Shown here: positions 8,324-16,109 of the stretch, piece after piece
How the letters are laid out: each line of letters starts with the position of its first letter
Numbering within the stretch: the first letter of the stretch is position 1
Source: Ghiorsea sp.
GTDB lineage: Bacteria > Pseudomonadota > Zetaproteobacteria > Mariprofundales > Mariprofundaceae
Assembly: GCA_021772875.1 (NCBI GenBank)
Contig: JAJFLD010000116.1
Span: forward strand, 1-31,232
Direction of reading: 5' to 3'
Length of the DNA stretch: 31,232 nt
The notes under the pieces: generated by a model
What the model was told of the DNA's origin: nothing
The model's input: the letters and a program-made list of their open reading frames with translations, nothing else
Database searches by the model: none
Translations under genes and position numbers: made by a program

Positions 8324-8680
8324 ATGGCTAAAATATACGTAGAAAAACTATCAGCCCTCATTCATCAATTGGGCATTGAACAACACATAAATGCCCCAGT
8401 TGAAATCAAACACTTTTTTAGTGGTGCCGCACTTTATATACAGCGTACCATATGTGCCACTTGGTCACCCGTAGGTTTGGCATTCAAATTACCCGAAGCT
8501 GAGGTGAATAAGCTTGTGTTTAGCGGCGAAGGAAAACCTTTAAAATATTTTGCTAAAGGACATATTAAAAAAGGTTATGTGCTTTTTGAAACCCCTGAAC
8601 AACAAGAGCCGAACAACTTAGAAAAATATTTCATCCAAGCCGCCCAGCATGCTACAAAAGATAAATCTAAAGCCTCCTAA
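8324..8680 (+). CDS. TfoX N-terminal domain-like protein
   Basis: A 118-residue soluble protein resembling the TfoX_N fold. Conserved pieces are EIKHFFSGAALYIQRTICA near residues 22-40, SPVGLAFKLPE and the KGHIKKGYVLFE strand. Full TfoX/Sxy proteins, which activate competence genes with CRP, have a second C-terminal domain that is missing here, so competence regulation should not be assumed; single-domain members are mostly uncharacterised. The ATG at 8324 lacks a good ribosome site; a TTG six codons earlier (8306) is no better. It ends 8 nt from the convergent motE stop and follows the acyltransferase by 58 nt. Confidence 0.7.
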   Translation: MAKIYVEKLSALIHQLGIEQHINAPVEIKHFFSGAALYIQRTICATWSPVGLAFKLPEAEVNKLVFSGEGKPLKYFAKGHIKKGYVLFETPEQQEPNNLEKYFIQAAQHATKDKSKAS

Positions 8681-8688
8681 AAATGTCA

Positions 8689-9375
8689 TCACTTGGACAC
8701 CGAAGCAATACGTTTGGTTAAGGCTTGACTGATCACGACTGCTTTCTGCGGCGGCAAAAAGGAAAGGATTTTTCCTACCTGTTTTTCACCCATGCGAGAA
8801 AATATTTTCACCACAATTTCAAGATCCATTTGTGCAATCACTGGTGCTGCTTTCTCTGCATTCATACCTTCGTATACAGAAGTTAAACGTTTAATTTTTT
8901 TATCTTTGATACTATCTTCTTGGTCAAGCTGTGCTTGAATCCTTTTTTGTAACGCTTCTAAGGCAGATATTTTTTTTGCCGCGCGGCTCTCAGCATCTTT
9001 GGCCACGGCTTCACGCTCATCTAGCTGTCTTTCACGAGCATCCAATCGCTTTTGCTGCTTCTGTAGCTCAACTATGATTTCACCTTTATTGCCTTCCATA
9101 CGCTTTTCTTCATCCAAAGACATGGCTTTTGCAGCTTCGGCTGAAGGAATAAGTTCACCCACCAGCCATTGTCCACGCCAACTTGGTGTGGATGTTTTTT
9201 GCCTTTGCTCATGCAAAGGTTCTTCAGCCATTGGCATGAATTGTATAGGGTTGGTTTGTGCAACAACAACATCATTCACCACACCCACCTCTTGTTTAGA
9301 CACCAGTGATAAACCGACTTTGCCAAGCCCAACAGTGGTTAGAAGCAACAAACATAAAACCATCATTTTTTTCAT
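8689..9375 (-). CDS. MotE-like flagellar protein with MgtE-N-type C-terminal domain
   Basis: A 228-residue exported or membrane-anchored protein. It begins with a hydrophobic signal (MKKMMVLCLLLLTTVGLG), has a charged, heptad-rich coiled coil at about 95-160 (KQQKRLDARERQLDERE and following), and ends in a compact helical domain (about 165-228) starting SVYEGMNAEKAAPVIAQM. This resembles the MgtE intracellular N domain found in MotE, known in rhizobia as a chaperone for the motility protein MotC. It is the last gene of the flagellar operon; its ATG overlaps the fliJ stop (ATGA). Its place after fliJ suggests a role in motor or export-gate assembly. The domain match is good; the role is inferred. 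Confidence 0.75.
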   Translation of the reverse strand: MKKMMVLCLLLLTTVGLGKVGLSLVSKQEVGVVNDVVVAQTNPIQFMPMAEEPLHEQRQKTSTPSWRGQWLVGELIPSAEAAKAMSLDEEKRMEGNKGEIIVELQKQQKRLDARERQLDEREAVAKDAESRAAKKISALEALQKRIQAQLDQEDSIKDKKIKRLTSVYEGMNAEKAAPVIAQMDLEIVVKIFSRMGEKQVGKILSFLPPQKAVVISQALTKRIASVSK

Positions 9376-9824
9376 GATGATACCTGCCTTTTATTGACCA
9401 TTGCCGCTGCAAAATTATCATCTTGTATCATTTGTATTTTCTGATCTTTTTGTTTTTCAGCTTTTAGTTTGAATTGTTCGTCCAACTTCTCATGGGATTT
9501 GTATTTTTTATGCGCTGTTGTCCATTTTTTCTTTTGCTCGGCAATCGCAATATCCAAAGCAGCTATTTCACAATTCACTTCATGAATCTGCTGTTGATGC
9601 TCTACCAAACATTGTTCCAACATCAACAATTCCATGGCCTGTGCACCATGTTCGGTTTTAAAGTCGCGTTGTTGCTTTAACATCACAAGTTGTGCAGTTG
9701 ATTGTTTGATGATATTTACAAGCGTATTTTTATAGTCTGTAAGCTGTTTGAGTGTCTCAGCTTCAACATCCCTTCTATGTTCTGAGATATGTGCCAAGAG
9801 TTGATGTGGTGATTTATTTTTCAT
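9372..9824 (-). CDS. fliJ: Flagellar export chaperone FliJ
   Basis: A 150-residue, almost wholly helical protein of charged heptads and no hydrophobic segment. FliJ forms the central stalk that inserts in the FliI hexamer and couples the export ATPase to the FlhA gate. Sequence conservation in this family is low, so the call rests on size (E. coli 147 residues), coiled-coil content (for example EQCLVEHQQQIHEVNCEIA) and position: its ATG overlaps the fliI stop and its stop overlaps the motE start, both as ATGA. Confidence 0.83.
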   Translation of the reverse strand: MKNKSPHQLLAHISEHRRDVEAETLKQLTDYKNTLVNIIKQSTAQLVMLKQQRDFKTEHGAQAMELLMLEQCLVEHQQQIHEVNCEIAALDIAIAEQKKKWTTAHKKYKSHEKLDEQFKLKAEKQKDQKIQMIQDDNFAAAMVNKRQVSS

Positions 9825-11182
9825 CCTGCAACTGCAGCCTGCATTTTATGTTGAACAACCTGGCGCAAGGCATCTTCAGCCTGAGACCTGCTGCAAACAG
9901 CATGCGCTTCTTGTTGTAAAAAAGTGTTCACCTGAGGCATATTTGAAATCACCGCATCCAATTCTGGGTTAGATCCTTGTTCATAAGCGCCCATTTGAAT
10001 CATATCCTCCATGCGTTCATACAATGCTATATCTTTACGCAAGGAGCGTGCCGCTTGTAAGATATCTGGAGAGCTCAATTGATTCTCAAGCCTACTGATG
10101 CTTCGCAGTAAATTCACAGCTGGATAATGTCCGCGCTCTGCATATTTCCTATCCAATACCACATGACCATCCAATACCGCCATGGCTGCATCAGCTACGG
10201 GATCAGAAGATAAATCTTCACCTTCTACCAACACAGTATAAAAAGCACTGATATCACCACCTGCCTCACCAGGACCAGCTCGCTCCAGCAAATCTGCCAT
10301 AGTGGTAAAACATGATGGCGTATAACCTTTGCTTGCAGGTGGTTCCCCAAGCATCAAACCAATTTCGCGTTGTGCTTGGGCAAAACGTGTTAAACTATCC
10401 ATCATCAAAAGCACTTGTTTGCCTTGACTACGAAAAACTTCCGCGATCGTGGTGGCCAATAATGCCGAGCGTACCCGCAAAACAGGCGGCATATCCGAAG
10501 TTGCGACCACTACAATTGTTTTTGCCAATGCCCCTTTACCCAATGAATAATCAAGAAATTCACGCACTTCACGATTCCTTTCTCCCACCAACGCAATCAC
10601 ATTGATATCCGCATCCGAATTGCGCGCCAGCATGCCCATCAACATACTTTTACCTACACCAGGACCAGCAAAAAGACCCAACCGTTGGCCTTGCCCCATG
10701 GGTAAACAAGTATCCATCATACGTACACCAAGGTTGATGGGCGTATCAATAACATGTCTGTGTAAGGGATTAATTTTTTCGCCATACAAAGGATAAAAAT
10801 CACCCTGAGGAATAAAATCGTGATCATCCAGAGCAAACCCCAAGGCATCAATCACATGCCCCAAAAGATAATCTCCCACTTGAATCGAAGGCACGCCACC
10901 TTGTGCTGTGATGGCATCACCTGGTGCAATGCCTCGCGTTGTACCTACGGGCATCATTAATGTTTTTTGATCACGGAAACCTACAATTTCTGCCTCTATT
11001 ATATGGCCTGATGTTGTATGAATACTGCATGCTTCACCAATGCTTCGCTGCAAACCTGTGGCTTCTATCATCGGCCCCAACACTTTAAAAACGCGGCCTC
11101 TCACTTCGACAAGCTTTACACTTTCAAGCCCAGACAATGCTTTTTTTCTGTGGGTTTCATCCCATAACAAGGATTCACTCAT
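9821..11182 (-). CDS. fliI: Flagellum-specific type III export ATPase
   Basis: A 453-residue F1-beta-like ATPase that powers export of flagellar rod, hook and filament subunits. Walker A is GPGVGKS (about 173-179), followed by ALVGERNREVREF, Walker B in VLLMMDSLTRFAQAQRE, and the export-ATPase motif GEPPASKGYTPS. The C-terminal ERAGPGEAGGDISAFYTVLVEGED segment separates FliI from F-type ATPase beta subunits. Two starts are possible: ATG 11194 without a ribosome site, and ATG 11182 preceded by GGGG at good spacing and overlapping the fliH stop as ATGAGTGA. The latter is chosen. A virulence type III ATPase is excluded by the neighbours. Confidence 0.96.
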   Translation of the reverse strand: MSESLLWDETHRKKALSGLESVKLVEVRGRVFKVLGPMIEATGLQRSIGEACSIHTTSGHIIEAEIVGFRDQKTLMMPVGTTRGIAPGDAITAQGGVPSIQVGDYLLGHVIDALGFALDDHDFIPQGDFYPLYGEKINPLHRHVIDTPINLGVRMMDTCLPMGQGQRLGLFAGPGVGKSMLMGMLARNSDADINVIALVGERNREVREFLDYSLGKGALAKTIVVVATSDMPPVLRVRSALLATTIAEVFRSQGKQVLLMMDSLTRFAQAQREIGLMLGEPPASKGYTPSCFTTMADLLERAGPGEAGGDISAFYTVLVEGEDLSSDPVADAAMAVLDGHVVLDRKYAERGHYPAVNLLRSISRLENQLSSPDILQAARSLRKDIALYERMEDMIQMGAYEQGSNPELDAVISNMPQVNTFLQQEAHAVCSRSQAEDALRQVVQHKMQAAVAG

Positions 11183-11909
11183 CCATTGCCCCATTGATCA
11201 ATGGTGTTTTTTCAATCAAATGATTGCGAATATGCAAGACTGCTTTATCAATCATACCTTGAGGGTCAATCAAAATATCTTGGTCTGAGGACAATAACTT
11301 GCAACTACCCTGCTTGACTTGCTCATAGGCTCTGAGTTTAATTTTTTCTGGTAAGTCCATCATCCGTGCAAACATCGCCAAATCCTTGGGATGTACAGCC
11401 AGTACTAAGTTGAGATGTGTTTCAAGATTTAATTGCTCCAGTGCTTGCGCCACAGCTTTTTCCAAACGCTGACTTATATCTTGCTCACCCATCACCTTGC
11501 TTACTATCATTTCGGCAATTTCAATCACGACCGCCACAGATTTTGTTTGCAGATGATGCAGCTCTTGTTTGGCTTGGCTAACAACCTCTTCCATGGTTTC
11601 AATGATTTGTTCAGCGCGTTTCTCACCCAAAGCAAGGCCAGCTTTTTCACCTGCTGCATAAGCTTTATCATAAGCTTCTTGCTCTACAATAGCTGCTCTG
11701 CTTTGCGCTTCATTGAGCATATTTTCAAGCTCAGTCATACGCTGTTGTTCAGTGGAAGCTTTGTTATGATGCGTGCCCCACTCTTTACTCATCGCAGGTT
11801 TGGCTTGCGGCGTGGGCTGCCTCTGACTCAGCTCAGGGTATGGAAGGGTAGAATGATTTTTCTCTTCGCGTTGCGATACTTTGGCTGTAGGTAATGGTAA
11901 TAATTGCAT
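11175..11909 (-). CDS. fliH: Flagellar assembly protein FliH
   Basis: A 244-residue regulator of the FliI ATPase, comparable to the V/A-ATPase peripheral stalk. The first ~75 residues are polar and proline-rich (low conservation is normal here). A coiled coil containing glycine-spaced repeats (AYAAGEKAGLALGEKRAEQ, about 107-125) follows, then a C-terminal FliI-binding domain containing VVIEIAEMIVSKVMG and the conserved end PQGMIDKAVLHIRNHL. It starts 3 nt after the fliG stop and overlaps fliI. The assignment is from synteny and architecture. Confidence 0.92.
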   Translation of the reverse strand: MQLLPLPTAKVSQREEKNHSTLPYPELSQRQPTPQAKPAMSKEWGTHHNKASTEQQRMTELENMLNEAQSRAAIVEQEAYDKAYAAGEKAGLALGEKRAEQIIETMEEVVSQAKQELHHLQTKSVAVVIEIAEMIVSKVMGEQDISQRLEKAVAQALEQLNLETHLNLVLAVHPKDLAMFARMMDLPEKIKLRAYEQVKQGSCKLLSSDQDILIDPQGMIDKAVLHIRNHLIEKTPLINGAMDE

Positions 11910-11912
11910 ATT

Positions 11913-12917
11913 TTACACCATGTCATCGCTGCTTAAGGTGATAACACCATCGGCATCAAGCTTGCGCACAACCTGCAAGATAACTTGTTGCGCTTCTTCA
12001 ACGTCTGAGAGCTTGAGTGGCGCCATGACCTGCATATCTTCACGCATAATTTCAGCGGCACGCTGCGACATATTAGAGAAAAAGTTGTCCGCTAAATTCT
12101 CAGGTGCGCCTTTAAGTGCTTTAACCAAATCATCAGAAGAAATATGTTTAAGCAGGGTTTGTATATCTTTGGGTGAGAGTGACAACAAATCTTCAAAGAG
12201 AAGTAATAATTTATCAACTTGCGAAAACAACTCTTCATCTTTGTTTTCCAAGCGTTCTAAAATGCCAGCAGAGACTTCCTTATCCAAGGTTTTTAAAATC
12301 TCAACTAGGCTAAACATGCCATCAAAACTAATGCCTGAGCTACCTGTAACTTCAGACATCTCTTTTTCTAAAGTTTCTTCAATATCTTGAACAAGCTCGG
12401 AAGGCACACTCTCAATTTTAGACATCCGAACCAAAACAGACATTTGCATATCTTCGGGAAGTTTTGCAATCACCTGACTCGCAACATCTGAATTAATTTT
12501 TCCCAGAATCAAAGCAATGGTTTGCGGGTGTTCTGATTCAATATAAGAAACAATCATGCTTGGGTTTAAACGCGAAAGCTTTTCCCAAATACTGAACTGG
12601 CGTGGTTTTTCTAAATACTCCACAATTTCTTGCGCTTTTTCTTGATCCACGGCATGTGCCAATAAATGAATGACATCTTTCTGTGAACTATACAATAAAG
12701 GGTCGTTGGACTCATGGATACTTAAATATTCCTCAAGCACAGCTTGTAATAATTCCGTATCAATTCTTCCCAGCTCCGACATTTTTTTGCTGATACGTGC
12801 AAGGGTGACATCATCTAGCCCTTGAATAATGGGGGTGGCAGCTTCAGGGCCAATGGCATAAAGCAACACCGCCGCTTTATCCTCACCTTTAAGTTTAGAT
12901 AAATCTCTAAGGCTCAT
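11913..12917 (-). CDS. fliG: Flagellar motor switch protein FliG
   Basis: A 334-residue rotor protein at the MS-ring/C-ring junction that transmits torque from the stator and controls rotation direction. The N-terminal domain contains KGEDKAAVLLYAIGPEAA; the middle domain has the SYIESEHPQTIALILGKI segment, in which EHPQ is the classical FliM-binding motif; and the C-terminal torque helix DLVKALKGAPENLADNFFS keeps the expected pattern of charged residues. ATG 12917 overlaps the fliF stop (ATGA) and has GGTGAG upstream; a GTG five codons earlier is less likely. Length is close to E. coli FliG (331). Confidence 0.96.
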   Translation of the reverse strand: MSLRDLSKLKGEDKAAVLLYAIGPEAATPIIQGLDDVTLARISKKMSELGRIDTELLQAVLEEYLSIHESNDPLLYSSQKDVIHLLAHAVDQEKAQEIVEYLEKPRQFSIWEKLSRLNPSMIVSYIESEHPQTIALILGKINSDVASQVIAKLPEDMQMSVLVRMSKIESVPSELVQDIEETLEKEMSEVTGSSGISFDGMFSLVEILKTLDKEVSAGILERLENKDEELFSQVDKLLLLFEDLLSLSPKDIQTLLKHISSDDLVKALKGAPENLADNFFSNMSQRAAEIMREDMQVMAPLKLSDVEEAQQVILQVVRKLDADGVITLSSDDMV

Positions 12918-14575
12918 ACAGAGCTCACCCACTCATTCACAACGCGGCTTGCACGGTCAGGGTTACTTAACACTGCATTTTTAGCCCTGTTCATCTGGAC
13001 AACGTATTCAGACTCTGCTGTGGCCAAAGGCATACCACGTTCATCAAACCCTAGTGCTGCATATTCTGGCTTATCTTCAGTCATCATACGTTTGGCCAGT
13101 GGGCGCATGATAAACCAAGCCACCAACAACAATGCAAGCACAGCCAAGGCATAACGCGCAACTTCAAAATAAAATGCTTTGTTTTCTAATCCACTCATGT
13201 CCACTGCCGCAGAGCTGGAAATATCGACCAATGGCATGCTTTGAATTTCAACAGCATCACCACGATCTTCATCAAAACCAACAGCATTACGTACCAAATC
13301 TTGCAGTGCTTTTAAATTCTCAGCACTGCGTGGTGTAAAGCCTCCTTCTCCTGTTTCACTCTTATTAAAAACATCACCTACAATCACTGCAATCGATAGC
13401 TTTTCAACAGAACCAAACGGTGTAATCCTATGTTCTGTTTTACTGCTAATTTCATAATTCATTACATTTTCATTGCGTGTGGCTTGTTCTGATGGCGGCT
13501 CTTGTGATGTATTGACTGAACCATCAGCATTGACAACACTATCAGGATTATTGGATGCCATACCTGGCACACCCATAGGCAAAGAATCAACAGCTTTACG
13601 CTGCTCTGCGATTACTTTCGAGCTTCGTAATACTTGCTCATCGGGATTATAAATATTGGCATTACTTTCAACATATTGACGATTGATGTCTGCTGATACA
13701 CGCACCACAGCCTGACCAACACCCACCACTTGTTCCAACATACTGGTGAGTCTAACCTCATAATTTTGCTCAAGCTTGGATTGATAATCAATCATGCCCT
13801 GCCCCTCACCCGAAGCCTGATTTTCTTCCACAGAAGAAAGCATATTACCCGAAGAGTCTACAACAGTGACTGCATCCGTAGCCAAGTCTGGCACTGCCGA
13901 AGCCACTAAATTCTGGATTGCCGTTACGGTTTGTTTTGGCAGCTGTTTATTGCCTGTAAGTTTTAACATTACCGATGCAGATGCCAAACGCTCTCTTTCA
14001 GCAAATGCTGATTCCTTGGGTAAAACCAAATGTACTCGAGCTGCTGAAATAAGTGGCAAGACCTCAATGGTTCTTGATAGCTCAACCTGCATGGCACGTT
14101 GTAAATTTATTTTTTGGGTGAAATCACTGATACCAAACTCGTTGCTTCGGTCAAAGAGCTCATAACCCTCACCTTTATTGGGCACCATATCCGCACCTGC
14201 CAACTTCAAACGTACAGCATAAATTTGGTCTTCAGGCACCAGTACTGTGCCTGAACCTTGTAATTTATAGGGAATTTTTTCTTTTTGTAGTAGCTCAACA
14301 ATAGCTGATGCATCTTTTTCATCCATGCCAGAATAAACAGTACGATAAGGTGTTTCAGACGACCACAACATCAGCCCAACAAAACCCAAAAACATCAACG
14401 CTCCAGCAAAAAATAAAATAACACGTCGATTTTTCACCATCATATTCTGCATCTGTGAGATAGGTGGCATTGCGCCATCAACTGTGCCAGCGAGCGTTTC
14501 GCCAGAGTTTGAGAAACCTTGACCCGATAACATGCTTTGATTCTGTCCTGCTTGCGGTGTTAAACCTTCAGCCAT
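12914..14575 (-). CDS. fliF: Flagellar MS-ring protein FliF
   Basis: A 553-residue inner-membrane protein that forms the MS ring, the base of the flagellar motor. There are two membrane segments, at about 51-70 (RVILFFAGALMFLGFVGLML) and 471-490. Between them lie ring-building motifs: TVYSGMDEKDASAIVE, the DFTQKINLQRAMQVELSRTI block and ARVHLVLPKES. The cytoplasmic tail ends in SRVVNEWVSSV, the FliG-binding motif. The ATG follows AAGGGAG by a good spacing. It is 62 nt downstream of fliE and overlaps fliG, matching the usual fliE-F-G order. Confidence 0.96.
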   Translation of the reverse strand: MAEGLTPQAGQNQSMLSGQGFSNSGETLAGTVDGAMPPISQMQNMMVKNRRVILFFAGALMFLGFVGLMLWSSETPYRTVYSGMDEKDASAIVELLQKEKIPYKLQGSGTVLVPEDQIYAVRLKLAGADMVPNKGEGYELFDRSNEFGISDFTQKINLQRAMQVELSRTIEVLPLISAARVHLVLPKESAFAERERLASASVMLKLTGNKQLPKQTVTAIQNLVASAVPDLATDAVTVVDSSGNMLSSVEENQASGEGQGMIDYQSKLEQNYEVRLTSMLEQVVGVGQAVVRVSADINRQYVESNANIYNPDEQVLRSSKVIAEQRKAVDSLPMGVPGMASNNPDSVVNADGSVNTSQEPPSEQATRNENVMNYEISSKTEHRITPFGSVEKLSIAVIVGDVFNKSETGEGGFTPRSAENLKALQDLVRNAVGFDEDRGDAVEIQSMPLVDISSSAAVDMSGLENKAFYFEVARYALAVLALLLVAWFIMRPLAKRMMTEDKPEYAALGFDERGMPLATAESEYVVQMNRAKNAVLSNPDRASRVVNEWVSSV

Positions 14576-14637
14576 TTTGTTCTCCCTTGTTTCATTCCTT
14601 CATGTTTAGGCAGCGTTATGCTTGAGAAAACGTCTAA

Positions 14638-14940
14638 CTATACTTGCATACGAATAACTTCGCGGTATGCGTCCATCAATTTATTGCGTGCTGATAACAT
14701 CAATTGAAAAGATAAATCTGCTTGTTTCATGGCCAACAAGGTCTCCGACATATTACCTTGCCCAGTAATGGCAAGTTTTTCTGCCCCTTGAGCAGCGGCT
14801 TTAACATCATGATTCATATCCGTTGCGTATTGTTTTAATACATCCGCAAACTGCCCCTTTTGTACATGAGGTTGAGGCGCTGCTTCTAGTTTAGCTACTG
14901 CCTGTTTTGTAATATTTGGACCATAACTTTGAATATTCAT
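14638..14940 (-). CDS. fliE: Flagellar hook-basal body complex protein FliE
   Basis: A 100-residue protein linking the MS ring to the proximal rod; it is the first substrate of the flagellar export apparatus. The conserved C-terminal block is complete: MKQADLSFQLMLSARNKLMD followed by AYREVIRMQV, the hallmark end of the family. Length and position between flgC and fliF are standard. Confidence 0.95.
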   Translation of the reverse strand: MNIQSYGPNITKQAVAKLEAAPQPHVQKGQFADVLKQYATDMNHDVKAAAQGAEKLAITGQGNMSETLLAMKQADLSFQLMLSARNKLMDAYREVIRMQV

Positions 14941-14956
14941 ATCTTTATCCTCTTCA

Positions 14957-15403
14957 CTAACGGAGTAGCTCTAAAGCTTTCAAAAACATACGTTTAGATG
15001 CATCCATGGTGGTAACATTTGCTTCAAAACTTCTCGCCGCTGAATTCATATCAACCATCTCTTCAATGGTGTTCACATTTGGCATATTGACCATACCAGT
15101 AGCGTCTGCATCAGGATGGGTAGGGTCATAAATCTGATTAAAGGGGCTAGGATCTTTGCTTACTTCTGCAACCCGCACAGTTTGACCACCTGTTCGGGAT
15201 AACTGCCCACGAAAAACACTATTAAAATTTGATTTCACACCCACTGTTTCAAATACAACTTGGCTTCTTCTGTATGGCCCTCCAGCCTTGGTTTGCGTAG
15301 ATTCAGCATTGGCTATGTTTTCAGAAACCACGTCCATACGTGCACGTTGGGCTGCCATACCAGCTGAGCTGATATGCATGGAGGTAAAAAGTTCATTGGC
15401 CAT
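14957..15403 (-). CDS. flgC: Flagellar proximal rod protein FlgC
   Basis: A 148-residue rod subunit. The N-terminal rod motif (SSAGMAAQRARMDVVSENIANA) and the C-terminal VDMNSAARSFEANVTTMDAS helix, ending in FLKALELLR, are both present; these two helices pair in assembled axial proteins. A GGAGG ribosome site lies within the end of flgB, whose stop shares one base with the flgC start (TAATG), so the two are translationally coupled. Spacing to fliE is 16 nt. Confidence 0.96.
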   Translation of the reverse strand: MANELFTSMHISSAGMAAQRARMDVVSENIANAESTQTKAGGPYRRSQVVFETVGVKSNFNSVFRGQLSRTGGQTVRVAEVSKDPSPFNQIYDPTHPDADATGMVNMPNVNTIEEMVDMNSAARSFEANVTTMDASKRMFLKALELLR

Positions 15404-15810
15404 TAGCGACCTCCTTCTTTGATGGCATTGGCAATGCCGCTCAGCTTGCCTTGGAGAATTTTCATGTTGAGCTCATACATCAACTGGTTTTCTGCCAAAT
15501 TAGACATTTCAAGCTCAACATTTACCGTGTTACCATCCATACGTTGTTCTTCGTTGGAGCGGTTAAAGGTTTGCATAGCAAGCCCTTCATGGGATGAATC
15601 TACAATATGATTGGCATGTGTTCTGTGCAGTGGCGTGGAAGATGAATCGGCAATTTTTTCCTTATAAAAGTCAGTAAAGGTGCGTTTATCAGCACGGTAT
15701 TTTGGGGTGTCGGCATTGGCGATATTGCTGGAAATAATAGTTTGAGATTTTTCTCTGGCTGCTGCTGCTGCACCAAGTCTGAGAAGATTACTTGAAAATA
15801 GTCCTGCCAT
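15403..15810 (-). CDS. flgB: Flagellar proximal rod protein FlgB
   Basis: A 135-residue rod subunit and first gene of the flagellar operon. SQTIISSNIANADTPKYRA (about 23-41) is the characteristic N-terminal motif, and the C-terminal helix contains NQLMYELNMKILQGKLSG. The ATG at 15810 was chosen over in-frame upstream starts because AAAGGGAG lies just before it and the longer reading would run through the sigma-54 promoter. That promoter ends about 50 nt upstream. Confidence 0.95.
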   Translation of the reverse strand: MAGLFSSNLLRLGAAAAAREKSQTIISSNIANADTPKYRADKRTFTDFYKEKIADSSSTPLHRTHANHIVDSSHEGLAMQTFNRSNEEQRMDGNTVNVELEMSNLAENQLMYELNMKILQGKLSGIANAIKEGGR

Positions 15811-15859
15811 TGCCTTTCTCCCTTTAGCCATATTCGATTGATACCGATAGCCATAGCTA

Positions 15860-15875
15860 AGCAAAGAGAGTGCCA
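15860..15875 (-). promoter_or_regulatory. Sigma-54 (-24/-12) promoter of the flgB operon
   Basis: The minus strand reads TGGCAC (15875-15870), TCTCT, TTGCT (15864-15860). This matches the RpoN consensus, with the GG and GC doublets 10 nt apart. Transcription would start near 15849, leaving a leader of about 39 nt to flgB. An activator such as a FlrC/FleR-type protein would be required; it is not in the window. The -24 box is overlapped by a perfect palindrome (15871-15885). Confidence 0.85.
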
Positions 15876-15885
15876 CAACGTGGCA
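15871..15885. promoter_or_regulatory. Palindrome overlapping the -24 box
   Basis: TGCCAC-AAC-GTGGCA is a perfect 6-bp inverted repeat with a 3-nt centre, placed on the upstream edge of the sigma-54 core. It could be a protein-binding site that competes with RpoN polymerase, or arise because the -24 box supplies one arm by chance. Confidence 0.4.
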
Positions 15886-15950
15886 TAAATATAGGTAGGT
15901 AAAAACATAACCCGTCACTGGGCTTTTATTTGAGGTTTAAACGATAAAAC

Positions 15951-16025
15951 TCATGTTTGACTTGGGAGCGACCAGAGGGAAGCATAAGGGGAGGAATGCA
16001 AGCCGCTCAACCAAGTCAGACATGA
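15951..16025. repeat. Long imperfect inverted repeat (75 bp) between hom and flgB
   Basis: Arms 15952-15965 and 16011-16024 pair at 13 of 14 positions (CATGTTTGACTTGG against CCAAGTCAGACATG). The stem extends inwards by GAGCG/CGCTC (15966-15970 with 16004-16008) after a 2-nt bulge. The roughly 33-nt interior holds a small GCAT/ATGC stem (15982-15985, 15996-15999) capped by a purine-rich loop with GGA motifs. It could be a terminator-like structure for hom, a palindromic repeat element or a structured RNA. No T-run or clear promoter decides between these. The rest of the 299-bp hom-flgB gap contains the sigma-54 promoter and nothing else I can name. Confidence 0.7.
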
Positions 16026-16109
16026 TGTTACAATAGTCTATCGCAAGTTTGGCTGGCGACTTTAGCAAAAATTAAAATTTATTGCGAAGCACACCAACAA
16101 GTGAAACCA

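Noticed and set aside
15811..15918. Longer FlgB starting upstream of 15810
   Set aside because: The extension runs through the sigma-54 promoter; a strong ribosome site sits directly before 15810 and FlgB proteins start at this point.
15991..16023. Nine-codon frame after AAGGGGAGGA as a leader peptide
   Set aside because: The purine stretch abuts the ATG with no spacing and no plus-strand transcript is supported; the GGA cluster is better reported as a structure feature.
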